Shown: positions 28,678-39,722 of the stretch, piece by piece
Layout of the letters: every line of letters begins with the position of its first letter
Numbering within the stretch: the stretch's first letter is position 1
Source of the DNA: Paraburkholderia sp. C35
GTDB taxonomy: Bacteria > Pseudomonadota > Gammaproteobacteria > Burkholderiales > Burkholderiaceae
Length of the DNA: 64,000 nt
Direction of reading: 5' to 3'
Assembly: GCF_003121405.1 (NCBI RefSeq)
Contig: NZ_QBUY01000002.1
Location: 62,001 to 126,000 of the forward strand
Position numbers and translations under genes: made by a program
Notes under the pieces: model-generated
The model's database searches: none
Told to the model about the DNA's origin: nothing
Seen by the model: only the letters and a program-made list of their open reading frames with translations

Positions 28678-29889
28678 CTAGATCAATGCAGGAACAGCGG
28701 GTTCGATTGTTTCGATTGCAGCGCGCCGGGCGCGCAACGTTGAAGCATTCGATCCGCCCTGAAAAAGAGTGTGCCGGCCGATTTCATCGATGCGCCGTAC
28801 ACCGGATAGCGCCATGCTGACGTCCAGTTCGCTTTGCAGGATCTCCAGCATCCGTGTCACGCCCGCTTCGCCCATCGCGCCGAGCGCATACATGAACGCG
28901 CGGCCTACCATCGTGCCTTTTGCGCCCAGCGCCAATGCTTTCATGACGTCCTGTCCGCTGCGAATGCCGCCGTCCATCCACACTTCGACTTCATCGCCAA
29001 CGGCGTCGACAATCGCGGGCAATGCTTCGACCGTCGATGGCGCGCCGTCCAGTTGCCGCCCGCCGTGATTGCTCACGACAATGGCGTCCGCGCCAACCGA
29101 TGCAGCAACGCGTGCATCGTCGGCGCTCAGAATGCCTTTAAGGATCAGCTTGCCGTCCCATTGCTGCCTGATCGCGGCGATGTCGTTCCAGCTCAGCGTC
29201 GGATCGAACTGCGATGCAACCCACTTGCTGATTGCGATGACATCGTCGCCGCCCTTGATATGTCCTGAGAGATTGCCGAAAGTCTTCGCGCCCGACATCG
29301 CGCGCAACATCCAGCCGGGCTTCGACGCGAAGTCGAGCACGTTGCTCATCGTCAGGCGCGGCGGCACCGTCATGCCGTTCTTGATGTCCTTGTGACGCTG
29401 GCCGTTGATCTGCAGATCCAATGTCACGACGAGTGCCGAGCAGCCCGCACGCTTCGCCCTTTCGATCAGCGACGCATTGAAGCCGCGGTCGCGCATCACG
29501 TAAAGCTGGAACCAGAACGGCACCGATGTTGCGCGTGCAACGTCTTCGATCGAACAGATACTCACGGTGGACAGCGTGAACGGCACGCCGAAGCGCTGCG
29601 CCGCTCGCGCGCCGAGTATTTCGCCGTTGGCCCACTGCATGCCCGCCAGACCCGTCGGCGCGATGGCGACAGGCATCGCCACGTCGTGGCCGGCCATCGT
29701 GCTCGCCGTACTGCGACCTTCGACATTGACGGCAACGCGCTGCTGCAGCTTGAGCGCCTGGAAGGCCGCGCTGTTCTCGCGATAGGTGGACTCCGAATAC
29801 GACCCACTGTCGACGTAGTCGTAAAACGCTTTGGGCACGCGCTTTTTGGCAAGCACGCGCAGATCTTCAACGCAGGTGATGAGTGACAT
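28678..29889 (-). CDS. FMN-dependent alpha-hydroxyacid dehydrogenase (LldD-like)
   Basis: A 403-residue flavoprotein of the L-lactate dehydrogenase/glycolate oxidase family. KRVPKAFYDYVDSGSYSESTYREN provides a substrate-binding Tyr, MPVAIAPTGLAGM and FTLSTVSICSIEDVA the FMN site, IVVSNHGGRQLDGAPS the catalytic His and Arg, and WMDGGIRSGQDVMKALALGA the phosphate site. It oxidises an L-2-hydroxy acid to a 2-oxo acid at the membrane. In this operon the substrate is more likely a pathway hydroxyacid than lactate itself, because no lactate permease is present. Confidence 0.9.
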   Translation of the reverse strand: MSLITCVEDLRVLAKKRVPKAFYDYVDSGSYSESTYRENSAAFQALKLQQRVAVNVEGRSTASTMAGHDVAMPVAIAPTGLAGMQWANGEILGARAAQRFGVPFTLSTVSICSIEDVARATSVPFWFQLYVMRDRGFNASLIERAKRAGCSALVVTLDLQINGQRHKDIKNGMTVPPRLTMSNVLDFASKPGWMLRAMSGAKTFGNLSGHIKGGDDVIAISKWVASQFDPTLSWNDIAAIRQQWDGKLILKGILSADDARVAASVGADAIVVSNHGGRQLDGAPSTVEALPAIVDAVGDEVEVWMDGGIRSGQDVMKALALGAKGTMVGRAFMYALGAMGEAGVTRMLEILQSELDVSMALSGVRRIDEIGRHTLFQGGSNASTLRARRAAIETIEPAVPALI

Positions 29890-29931
29890 ACGAATCCCTG
29901 ATACTGACCAGAATCAAATCGTGTACCTGCG

Positions 29932-31254
29932 TCATTCAGCCTGTCGCGCTGGGGCGAGCGACGAAGCCGTGAAGTCGGCGGCGCTCTCCTCAATGACGAC
30001 CGGATGGCGCACCATGAAAAGGTAAGCAAGCGCGGAAAGCAACGCGATGACCGCGCTGACGATCAGTGCATTCACGAAAGAATGCGTGCGGTCCACCACG
30101 ACGCCCGTAATCACGGGCGCAGCCGAGCCGGCGAGAAAGCCGCCAAAGTTCTGGATACCACCCAGCGACGCGACCACATGCCGGGGCGCCGCGATGCTGA
30201 CCAGCGACCACGCACCGCCCGAAGCCATGTTGATGAAGAACATCGCCAGCGAGATATAGACGACGGCAAGCGACGCAGAAGGCGTCAACGCCGCCGGCAC
30301 CGTGAACAGCGCCGCGCCGACAAGACCAACCGTGATCGGCCATTTGCGGCTCATAATGGGCGCCATGCCGCGGCGAAACAGCTTGTCGGCGATATAGCCG
30401 CTGCTCAGCATGCCGATAGTGCCCACGAAGTACGGAATCGACACGACCCAACCGGTGCGCGCAACGCTCATGCCGCGCTCATGTTCGAGATACGCGGGAA
30501 GCCACGTCAGATAGAGCCACACCATGTAGATGACGCCCATGAAGCCGAACAGCATGCCCCATGTCGTGCGCTGGCTGAACAGGTTGCGCCACTGCGCGGC
30601 GCTCAACGGCTTCGCACTCGTCTGTTCGGCGCTGTCCTGATCGAGATATGCGTCTTCTTCACGTGTGAGCTGCACTTCATTGCGATTGCGATAGGCCGCA
30701 TACCAGCCGAGCGCGACCAGCATCCCCAGCACGCCCGTTGCGATGAACATCTGGCGCCAACCGAGCGCAAGCATCAGGCCCGTCAGGATAGGTGGCGCAA
30801 GTGCCGGTCCGATCGTGCTCGATGCAACGAAGATGCCGGTCGGTGTGCCACGATCACGCACAGCGAACCATTCGCCGATGACTTTCGCGCCAGCCGGAAA
30901 TTGCGGTGCTTCGCCAATGCCAAGACACACACGCGCAATGAAGAACTGCTGGATGTTGCCGACAAAACCCGCGCACAGCTGCGCAACGGACCACGCGAGC
31001 ATGCCCGCACCCAGCATGAGGCGTGCGCCGAATCTGTCGAGCATCACGCCCACGGGCAACTGGCAAAATGCGTACGCCAATGAAAAGGCCGACAGCAGCA
31101 TGCCCATCTGCGACGCCGTCAGTCCCATCTCGCCGCGGATCATGCTGTTCGCGACGGAAAGCGCGCTGCGGTCGAGATAGTTGATACAGCCGGCCAGTGT
31201 CAGAAAGAAAATCGAAACGCGTTGAATGCGTCGAAGCTTTTTGCTCGCTTGCAT
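29932..31254 (-). CDS. MFS transporter, sugar-acid (ACS) type
   Basis: A 440-residue permease of the anion:cation symporter group close to GudP/ExuT transporters. FFLTLAGCINYLDRSALSVAN is helix 1, LPVGVMLDRFGARLML carries the loop motif, and GIGEAPQFPAGAKVIGEWF resembles the hexuronate/glucarate branch. It lies in the catabolic operon between the Fe alcohol dehydrogenase and the FMN dehydrogenase and is the likely importer of the unknown acid substrate. Confidence 0.9.
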   Translation of the reverse strand: MQASKKLRRIQRVSIFFLTLAGCINYLDRSALSVANSMIRGEMGLTASQMGMLLSAFSLAYAFCQLPVGVMLDRFGARLMLGAGMLAWSVAQLCAGFVGNIQQFFIARVCLGIGEAPQFPAGAKVIGEWFAVRDRGTPTGIFVASSTIGPALAPPILTGLMLALGWRQMFIATGVLGMLVALGWYAAYRNRNEVQLTREEDAYLDQDSAEQTSAKPLSAAQWRNLFSQRTTWGMLFGFMGVIYMVWLYLTWLPAYLEHERGMSVARTGWVVSIPYFVGTIGMLSSGYIADKLFRRGMAPIMSRKWPITVGLVGAALFTVPAALTPSASLAVVYISLAMFFINMASGGAWSLVSIAAPRHVVASLGGIQNFGGFLAGSAAPVITGVVVDRTHSFVNALIVSAVIALLSALAYLFMVRHPVVIEESAADFTASSLAPARQAE

Positions 31255-31335
31255 GGATATGTCTCCGTTTGCTTTTTGTCCATGGCCATCTGTGCGGCCT
31301 ATGAAATGCTGATATGCGTCGCCCGAAGCGACGCA

Positions 31336-32475
31336 TCAGAACGACGCCTCCAGCATCGCGCGATAGTCGTCCTCAGATGCGATACGCGGATTCGTCTTGT
31401 GGCTGTGATCCTTGAGTGCGCCCTGAATGATTGCGGGGAACATCTCGCGCGTAACGCCCAGTTCTTCGAGACGCGTCGGCAAGCCGAGACGCTTCGTCAG
31501 GGTTTTGAGCGACGCGGCCACTTCAGCGCCGCTGCCCACGCGAATCGCCTGCGCAATGCGGTCGAGCTTGTTTTCGTCGCGCATCGACGCGGATTCCTTG
31601 TTGAACTCGATCACGGCCGGCAAGAAAATCGCATTGAGCGTGCCGTGATGAAGACGTGGATTGATGCCGCCGAGCGAATGGCTCAAGCTGTGCACGCAAC
31701 CAAGGCCCTTCTGGAAGGCCAGCGCGCCTTGCATCGACGCACTCATCATGTTCATGCGCGCGACGCGGTCTCCCGGCTCGCGCGTTGCGCGTTCGATATG
31801 CGTCCATGCGCGCCACAAGCCATCGAGTGCGATGCCATCGGCAGGCGGGTTGAATGCCGGTGACATGAATGTTTCGAGGCAATGCGCAATGGCATCCATA
31901 CCCGTGGCCGCCGTCAGCACGGGCGGCAGACCCAGCGTCAGATCGGGATCGCAGATCGCGGCCTTCGGCACCACGAACGGCGAAATCACACCGACCTTGC
32001 GGCCGTCGTCGAGAATGAGGATCGCGCCGCGGCCTACTTCGCTACCTGTTCCCGCTGTCGTCGGCACGGCGATGACGGGCGCCGTCTTTGCCGTGATACG
32101 CGCAGCACCGCCTTCGATCACGGCGAAGCTCTTGAGCGGACCATCGTGCGTCGCGCAGACTGCCACGCCCTTCGCGAGATCGATCGACGAACCGCCTCCC
32201 ACGGCGATGATGCCGTCGCAATCGCCCTTGTGATACGCGGCCACGGCCTCGCGCACGGCGCCTTCATTGGGATTGGGCGGCGTGCCGTCGTAAAGGGCGA
32301 CGGATACACCCTCCCCCAATGCATTCAGCACGGTATCGACGATACCCGCTGCCATGATGCCCTTGTCCGTCACGATCAGCGGACGCCGGATACCAACGCG
32401 TTCACATTCCTGCTTCAGCAGACGCACCGCGCCAGGCTCGAACTGAATGTGCGTGATATAGGTGATGAGAGACAT
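31336..32475 (-). CDS. Iron-containing alcohol dehydrogenase
   Basis: A 379-residue group III (metal-dependent) alcohol dehydrogenase. AVGGGSSIDLAKGVAV is the nucleotide-binding loop and VPTTAGTGSEVGRGAIL the second motif. Metal ligands are likely in GMDAIAHCLETFMSP and GCVHSLSHSLGGINPRLHHGTLNAIFLP. Relatives include 4-hydroxybutyrate dehydrogenases and maleylacetate reductases. It is the first gene of the operon and divergent from the LysR gene at 32604, with a 128-base shared promoter region. Confidence 0.92.
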   Translation of the reverse strand: MSLITYITHIQFEPGAVRLLKQECERVGIRRPLIVTDKGIMAAGIVDTVLNALGEGVSVALYDGTPPNPNEGAVREAVAAYHKGDCDGIIAVGGGSSIDLAKGVAVCATHDGPLKSFAVIEGGAARITAKTAPVIAVPTTAGTGSEVGRGAILILDDGRKVGVISPFVVPKAAICDPDLTLGLPPVLTAATGMDAIAHCLETFMSPAFNPPADGIALDGLWRAWTHIERATREPGDRVARMNMMSASMQGALAFQKGLGCVHSLSHSLGGINPRLHHGTLNAIFLPAVIEFNKESASMRDENKLDRIAQAIRVGSGAEVAASLKTLTKRLGLPTRLEELGVTREMFPAIIQGALKDHSHKTNPRIASEDDYRAMLEASF

Positions 32476-32603
32476 GGAAATGAGATTCCGTTATAGTTGA
32501 AACGATTGCGACGACGCAGATCAACGCATGAAAACCTGCCGCCGCTACTAGAATTTCAATCAATAAAAGGCCTGTTGCGATCGAGTATAGGGAGCTTCGC
32601 GGC

Positions 32604-33590
32604 ATGCCGAAATTGAGAGCATTTGATACTGATATAACTTTTACTCAATCCAGAATGACACCGTCGCTGAATTCCATCGTGTCGCGCCTGCACCTCAAGC
32701 AGATGAGGCTGCTGATTGCGCTAGGCGATCATGGGTCGTTGCTCAAGGCGGCGAAGCAGGTGGCGCTGACGCAGCCGGGCGCCAGCAAGGCACTGCAGGA
32801 AATCGAAACCACGTTTGGCACCGCGCTGTTCAATCGCACGAATCGCGGCCTGGAGCCGAACGAAGTCGGCCACTGCGTGATCCGCTATGCGAGGCTGATT
32901 CACACCGACGTCGCTCATCTGCGCGAGGAAATCGTCGGCATCCTGCGCGGCCACGGCGGACGCGTGGCGGTGGGCGTCATCATGGGCGCTGTGCCGCTGC
33001 TGACGGAAGCCATCACGGCACTCGTCGAGCAGCACCCGGAAATGTCGGTTGAAATCGTCGAGGACACGAGTGCGACGCTGTTGAGCCAGATCGATGCCGG
33101 CAGACTCGATCTCGCCATCTGCCGCACGACCATCAGCCAGACGCCGGACCTCTACGAAAGCATCAAGCTTCAGGACGAGACATTGGCCGTGATCGCCAAC
33201 GTCCAGCATCCGCTCGGAACGGCGAAAAAGGTGACGCTCAAACAGCTCGCCGAATACCGCTGGGTGGTGTATCGCGCGAACATGCCGATGCGGCTGCTAT
33301 GGGAGCGCGAGTTTCGCGATGCCGGCATCCGCTTTCCGTTGCATCTGCTCGAAACCACATCGATTTTCGCCACGCTCACGCTTTTGCAGAGCAACCCTTC
33401 GTTCGTCGCACTGGTATCGATCGACGTCGCGCAGTTCTTTTCCAGTCAACGCATGACGCGCAGCCTTCCGCTCAAGCTTTCATCGCAAAGTGAACCTTAT
33501 GAACTGGTCACGCGCAGGGGCGCACCGCTCTCGCCAGGCGCGCGTCTTCTGATCGGCGCATTGACGGAGAAGCAGCATGGCGACGCGTGA
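32604..33590 (+). CDS. LysR-family regulator, GbpR-like
   Basis: A 328-residue LysR protein. LHLKQMRLLIALGDHGSLLKAAKQVALTQPGASKALQEIE is the DNA-binding part and is typical of the GbpR/CatM-like branch linked to sugar and sugar-acid uptake. It has a long N-terminal extension before MTPSLNS at 32655. I keep ATG 32604 because GGGAG sits nine bases upstream, but 32655 is possible. It is divergent from the five-gene catabolic operon and is its probable regulator. Confidence 0.9.
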   Translation: MPKLRAFDTDITFTQSRMTPSLNSIVSRLHLKQMRLLIALGDHGSLLKAAKQVALTQPGASKALQEIETTFGTALFNRTNRGLEPNEVGHCVIRYARLIHTDVAHLREEIVGILRGHGGRVAVGVIMGAVPLLTEAITALVEQHPEMSVEIVEDTSATLLSQIDAGRLDLAICRTTISQTPDLYESIKLQDETLAVIANVQHPLGTAKKVTLKQLAEYRWVVYRANMPMRLLWEREFRDAGIRFPLHLLETTSIFATLTLLQSNPSFVALVSIDVAQFFSSQRMTRSLPLKLSSQSEPYELVTRRGAPLSPGARLLIGALTEKQHGDA

Positions 33591-33738
33591 ATCGCGGTCT
33601 CGATGGCCCGCGATGGCGACAGGCAGAACCGTTGCCGCGCACAATTATCGTGCTATCGAAAAAGACTACGCGACGCATGTAATCCGACAATCACGCACGA
33701 CATGATCCTGCCTTGCATCGTGTATAACGGATCATTGC

Positions 33739-33772
33739 GAACAGTGTGTGATACCTTGACCTGACACTGTTC
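33739..33772. promoter_or_regulatory. Inverted repeat upstream of BON-domain gene
   Basis: GAACAGTGT at 33739-33747 and ACACTGTTC at 33764-33772 are perfect 9-bp complements separated by 16 bases. The spacer includes TTGACC, a possible -35. The site is about 90 bases before the ATG of the first BON gene and may be an operator. Confidence 0.5.
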
Positions 33773-33861
33773 TCGTAATCGCACATAATACGAAAGCTGT
33801 CCGGAGTGCACGTGGCGAAGCCTGCAAGGTGCGCTCCGTTTAACCCCAAGCGGAGGTCGAT

Positions 33862-34209
33862 ATGAACAGAAACTTGCTGCGCGCCTTACTGGTAAGCGTT
33901 TCGATGACTGTGTCGATCGCGTGTCATGCGCAGGCTAGCGATACAACCAGTGCTGCACCCGCGCCCATGTCGAAGAAAGCGACACCGGCCGATCGTGCTC
34001 TCGGCAAGTCCGTACGTCGTGCTCTGGCGAAGGCGCAAGGCTTCGATGTATCAGGTGTATTCGTACGTGCGCGCGGCGGTGCTGTGACGTTGAGCGGCAC
34101 GGTCAAGAGCGGCGAGCAGATCCAGCAGGCGGAAGAAATCACCAAGTCGGTTCAGGGCGTGACGTCGGTGACGAACAAGCTTTCGCTGTTTCATGGCGGT
34201 AACGGCTGA
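33862..34209 (+). CDS. Periplasmic BON-domain protein 1
   Basis: A 115-residue exported protein. Residues 1-24 are a signal peptide (LLRALLVSVSMTVSIACHAQA). A low-complexity Ala/Pro/Thr linker is followed by one BON domain, with KSVRRALAKAQGFDVSGVFVRARGGAVTLSGTV and EEITKSVQGVTSVTNKLSLF. BON domains bind phospholipid or membranes and occur in osmotic-stress proteins such as OsmY. A paralogue of the same length lies convergently 104 bases away. Confidence 0.9.
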   Translation: MNRNLLRALLVSVSMTVSIACHAQASDTTSAAPAPMSKKATPADRALGKSVRRALAKAQGFDVSGVFVRARGGAVTLSGTVKSGEQIQQAEEITKSVQGVTSVTNKLSLFHGGNG

Positions 34210-34313
34210 TTGAACGCTGATCGCGAAACGGCGCGGCGTTGCAATGGCGCTGATGCATAGCAACGCCGCCGTAGCTTGTACGATCACGATTGCCGCGCTC
34301 GAACTGCTCGGGC

Positions 34314-34661
34314 CTATCCACCCTCGCCCCGGAAAAGCGTCAGTTTGTTCGAGACCGACTGCACGCCGCGAACGCTTCGTGCCACGCGTTCCGCCGTGTT
34401 CATCTCGTCAAGCGTCCGGACCGTTCCGCTCAGCGTAATCGCCCCGTGTCCTGCCGTGACCCGAACGCCTTGAGCGTCGATGCCGCGCGTGCTTCCGAGG
34501 GCGCGGCGAACGTCGCGTGCCAGGGCTCTGTCCGACCTTTTTGCATCGGCAGTCGCGGCCTGAGAAGCCGGCGATGAGGAAGGTGCTTGATCCGTCTGCG
34601 CAAATGCGGGCAACGATAACGCCCAGCATGAGACCGTGACGATGCGAAGAAGGCGACGCAT
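34314..34661 (-). CDS. Periplasmic BON-domain protein 2
   Basis: A 115-residue exported protein with signal peptide (LLRIVTVSCWALSLPAFAQ), a Ser/Ala-rich linker and one BON domain (DVRRALGSTRGIDAQGVRVTAGHGAITLSGTV, ARSVRGVQSVSNKLTLF). Its length and domain layout equal those of the BON gene at 33862, and the tails are near-identical (VSNKLTLFRGEGG versus VTNKLSLFHGGNG), so the pair arose by duplication. The two genes converge. Confidence 0.9.
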   Translation of the reverse strand: MRRLLRIVTVSCWALSLPAFAQTDQAPSSSPASQAATADAKRSDRALARDVRRALGSTRGIDAQGVRVTAGHGAITLSGTVRTLDEMNTAERVARSVRGVQSVSNKLTLFRGEGG

Positions 34662-34795
34662 ACAAGCCCCCTCTGAAAGAACGGACGGGCATTGACAATG
34701 TGCGGTTGCCGTTCATCCGGCATGATGCACGGCAACCATTGCAGCACTTGTCGATGCCAGGCGCAAGACCGTCAATCGATATTCATCGCCTGCGG

Positions 34796-35851
34796 TCAGA
34801 ATTTCATCACCGCCCGGCCAACGATCTCGCCCACTCGCAAGCGGTCGATATAGTCGTTGAGTTCTTCGAACTTGAACGTCTTCACGGTGTGACGGATCTT
34901 GTCCTGTGCGGCAAGCGCCATCACCTCGGTCAGGTCGGTGTTGTTGCCCCAGAACGAACCCTGAAGCGTCTGCTCGCGTGACACGCGCGGAAAGAGCGGC
35001 ATATCGATCCGATCGCCGACGAGTCCCACGTCCACGTAGTGGCCGCTGATCGACAGCAGACTCATCGCCAGTTGCACCATCTGTTCCGCGCCAGCACAGT
35101 CGATGACGGCATCGAGGTCATGTCGACCCACGAGCTTGTTCAGTTCGTTGCCGATATCCGCCGAAGACTTGCCCTTGATATCGACGATGTGATCGGCGCC
35201 ATACTGTTTCGCGATTTCGAGCTTCTCCGCATTGCGTGCAAATGCAACGACCGTCGCGCCGCCGCCGAGGATCTTCGCGTATTGCACCGCATAGCCGCCG
35301 AGACCGCCCACGCCGAACACGCCCATGATCCGGTCCGGACCCAGCGCGCCGCCATCGCGCAGCTTCTTGATGCCGCGATAAGGTGTCAGCCCCGCGTCCG
35401 TGAGCGGCGCGAGCGTTTCGAACGACAGACGCTTGTCCACCTTGATCAGGTAGCGCGCGGGAACGGGCAAAAATTCCGCGAACCCGCCTACGGGTCCGAA
35501 CCCCGGCCAACGGACGTTCGGGCAAATATGCGTGTTGCCGATCTGGCAATGACGGCAAATGCCATCGCCCCAACCGGGAGCGACGACCACGTGGTCGCCC
35601 TCGTGGAAGCCGGCCGCCTCGGGCACGATGTTGCCAATCTTGCTGATCACACCCGTGATCTCGTGACCGAGCGTGATCGGCGTCGGAATGTCTGCGTACT
35701 TCCGGAAATAGCCGTCGATGAGTTGAACGTCGGAACGGCACATTCCACACGCCCGTACTTCCACCAGGATCTCGTCGGCCTTGATATCGGGAACGGGAAT
35801 ATCCTCCAGGACGAGGGGCTTTCCATACTCGTGCATGCGCGCTGCTTTCAT
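34796..35851 (-). CDS. Zinc-dependent alcohol dehydrogenase (MDR family)
   Basis: A 351-residue dehydrogenase. GMCRSDVQLIDG and LGHEITGVI hold catalytic zinc ligands, CRHCQIGNTHIC lies in the structural-zinc lobe, and GVFGVGGLGGYAVQYAKILGGGATVVAFARNAEKL is the dinucleotide fold. No acidic residue sits at the end of strand 2 (FARN), so cofactor preference is unclear. It stands alone, about 135 bases beyond the start of the second BON gene. The substrate is unknown. Confidence 0.9.
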   Translation of the reverse strand: MKAARMHEYGKPLVLEDIPVPDIKADEILVEVRACGMCRSDVQLIDGYFRKYADIPTPITLGHEITGVISKIGNIVPEAAGFHEGDHVVVAPGWGDGICRHCQIGNTHICPNVRWPGFGPVGGFAEFLPVPARYLIKVDKRLSFETLAPLTDAGLTPYRGIKKLRDGGALGPDRIMGVFGVGGLGGYAVQYAKILGGGATVVAFARNAEKLEIAKQYGADHIVDIKGKSSADIGNELNKLVGRHDLDAVIDCAGAEQMVQLAMSLLSISGHYVDVGLVGDRIDMPLFPRVSREQTLQGSFWGNNTDLTEVMALAAQDKIRHTVKTFKFEELNDYIDRLRVGEIVGRAVMKF

Positions 35852-36161
35852 ATGCGTGTCCTTTCCTGTGCTGATGCGTGAAGCACTTCCGTGCGTTATT
35901 GAACGTCGAATCCTCTACCGCCTGTCAAAGTACTCAAGGCAGCAATGAGAACTCGCCTCACACAACTTAGTGCAATTCAGTCGTAAGGTTCCGGTGCACG
36001 TTCGATTGCGAAATATCGATGCGATCCGAGAACGGGCGCTCGAAAGCGTTGTTCAAAATGCATTGCAAATCGCTACGAATGCGCAGCGAGAAGGACTCGT
36101 TCCAGCAATTGTCCTAAGCTTGTGCTCGCTCCGGATCGAGCCGTGTTCCAGGGAGTCGCAC
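35852..36161. other. Intergenic region between divergent genes
   Basis: This 310-base gap lies between the left-facing alcohol dehydrogenase and the right-facing small secreted protein and should hold both promoters. A frame open from 35970 exists but lacks a ribosome site, so I do not count it as coding. Confidence 0.4.
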
Positions 36162-36431
36162 ATGAAGTCGCCATGTATTGCCGCAGGTCTGGCGTTAGCG
36201 CTTGCATGTTCTGTCAGTGCCGTGCACGCCTATACGATCACCACCTATCACGGTGCGGGTGCGAGCCGCATAGAAGCCTGTGCGTTGGCAACGCAGCGTG
36301 CGCAATCGCCCGATGAAGAACCTGCTCACGGCCGCCTGCTCAAGACAAGCAAATGCGAATGCGACCACGCCAGCAAGGGCGCAAGCTCTGGCGAATGGCA
36401 ATGCCTGGTCGAAGCGACCCATGAACGATGA
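36162..36431 (+). CDS. Small secreted protein of unknown function
   Basis: An 89-residue exported protein. Residues 1-22 are a signal peptide (CIAAGLALALACSVSAVHA). The mature part has four cysteines (EACALATQ, KTSKCECDH, EWQCLVE), which would suit disulfide bonds. The ATG at 36162 has GGGAG at good distance, and the longer frame from 35970 is less likely. I do not recognise the family. It lies 46 bases before katG and may be cotranscribed with it. Confidence 0.75.
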   Translation: MKSPCIAAGLALALACSVSAVHAYTITTYHGAGASRIEACALATQRAQSPDEEPAHGRLLKTSKCECDHASKGASSGEWQCLVEATHER

Positions 36432-36474
36432 TCTTCACCGCGCACGCAGGCGAATGGTCTTTCCAAGGAGATAG

Positions 36475-38661
<2,187 letters not shown>

Positions 38662-38682
38662 TCATCGCTGTCTGTTCAAGAG

Positions 38683-38712
38683 CCGGCTGCGGTACGTAAA
38701 GATCGCAGCCGG
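38683..38712. terminator. Hairpin between katG and the convergent LysR gene
   Basis: CCGGCTGCG at 38683-38691 pairs perfectly with CGCAGCCGG at 38704-38712 across a 12-base loop. It lies 22 bases after the katG stop and before the convergent LysR stop. No T-run follows, so termination strength is uncertain. Confidence 0.45.
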
Positions 38713-38730
38713 TCTCGCTCGCGCGTCGGG

Positions 38731-39612
38731 TTACTTCGCGAGCTCAGCCCTCACCCAGCGATAGAACTGTGCGATGACGTCTTCGCGTGGATGACCATCG
38801 CGCCAGGTAAAGAAATAGTCGAGCGCGGCAGGAATGCGCACCTGGCCCAATTGAACCAGTTCACCCCGCTCGATAAAAGCTCGCGCGAGTTGCAGGCGCG
38901 CAGTCGCCACGCCCTGGCCGGCAAGCGTGGCTTGCAGCAGCAAACCGGCATCGTCGAACACAGGGCCACGCACCGGTTCCTCGCCGGATACGCCTGCCGC
39001 CTCGAAAAAATCCCGCCAGCCGCGTCGCGAGAAACGCAGCAATGGCATGGTTGCGAGCTTGTCCAGACGGAACTTCGGATACCGCGCGAGCAGATCCGGA
39101 CTGCACACCGCGACAACCTGATCGTCGAGCAGCTTGCGAATCTGGAATCCTGGTTCATCGACCCGCCTATGCCAGATACCGACATCGAAGGGATACGGAT
39201 CGGGCGGCGAGACGTCGGCATGCATGTGCAGCGACAGATCGACGTCAGGATGACGTTCGTGAAAATCACCGAGACGTGGAATGAGCCATAGCGAAGCGAG
39301 ATCCGCCATCACGCTGACTTCGAGGCGCGTGACACGGTTGATTCCGGGCTGCGTGGCATCGAGGGCATCGCGCAGGTCATCCAGACTGCGACGAACGCGA
39401 TCCGCGAGTTGCGCACCTGCGGCCGTGGGGATCATCTGGCTGCCGACACGTTTGAACAACTCGACGCCAAGCTCGGCTTCGAGCCCGCGCAGATGATGGC
39501 TGATGGCGCTATGCGTCAAATGCAGTGCTTCCGCCGCCCGGCTGAAACTGCGTCGCCGGGCTGCGGCTTCGAGCGCTCGCAGCGCCTGCAGAGGTGGAAT
39601 GTTACGCGGCAT
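38731..39612 (-). CDS. LysR-family regulator, GcvA-like
   Basis: A 293-residue LysR protein that begins RNIPPLQALRALEAAARRRSFSRAAEALHLTHSAISHHLRGLEAELG, the hallmark of the GcvA/AmpR branch (PPLxALRxFEAAAR). A complete effector domain follows. It is divergent from the MFS gene at 39723, with about 110 bases between them, and is the likely regulator of that transporter. Confidence 0.92.
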   Translation of the reverse strand: MPRNIPPLQALRALEAAARRRSFSRAAEALHLTHSAISHHLRGLEAELGVELFKRVGSQMIPTAAGAQLADRVRRSLDDLRDALDATQPGINRVTRLEVSVMADLASLWLIPRLGDFHERHPDVDLSLHMHADVSPPDPYPFDVGIWHRRVDEPGFQIRKLLDDQVVAVCSPDLLARYPKFRLDKLATMPLLRFSRRGWRDFFEAAGVSGEEPVRGPVFDDAGLLLQATLAGQGVATARLQLARAFIERGELVQLGQVRIPAALDYFFTWRDGHPREDVIAQFYRWVRAELAK

Positions 39613-39722
39613 GACGTCAAATTATACTCACAGTCGCGTCGCAAATCTCTCGCTGGTCTGGCGCGGTCTCATCCGAAATAATCGGTACCTCACCGACCAT
39701 TTCCGTCTGAATCGTGCAGCGT

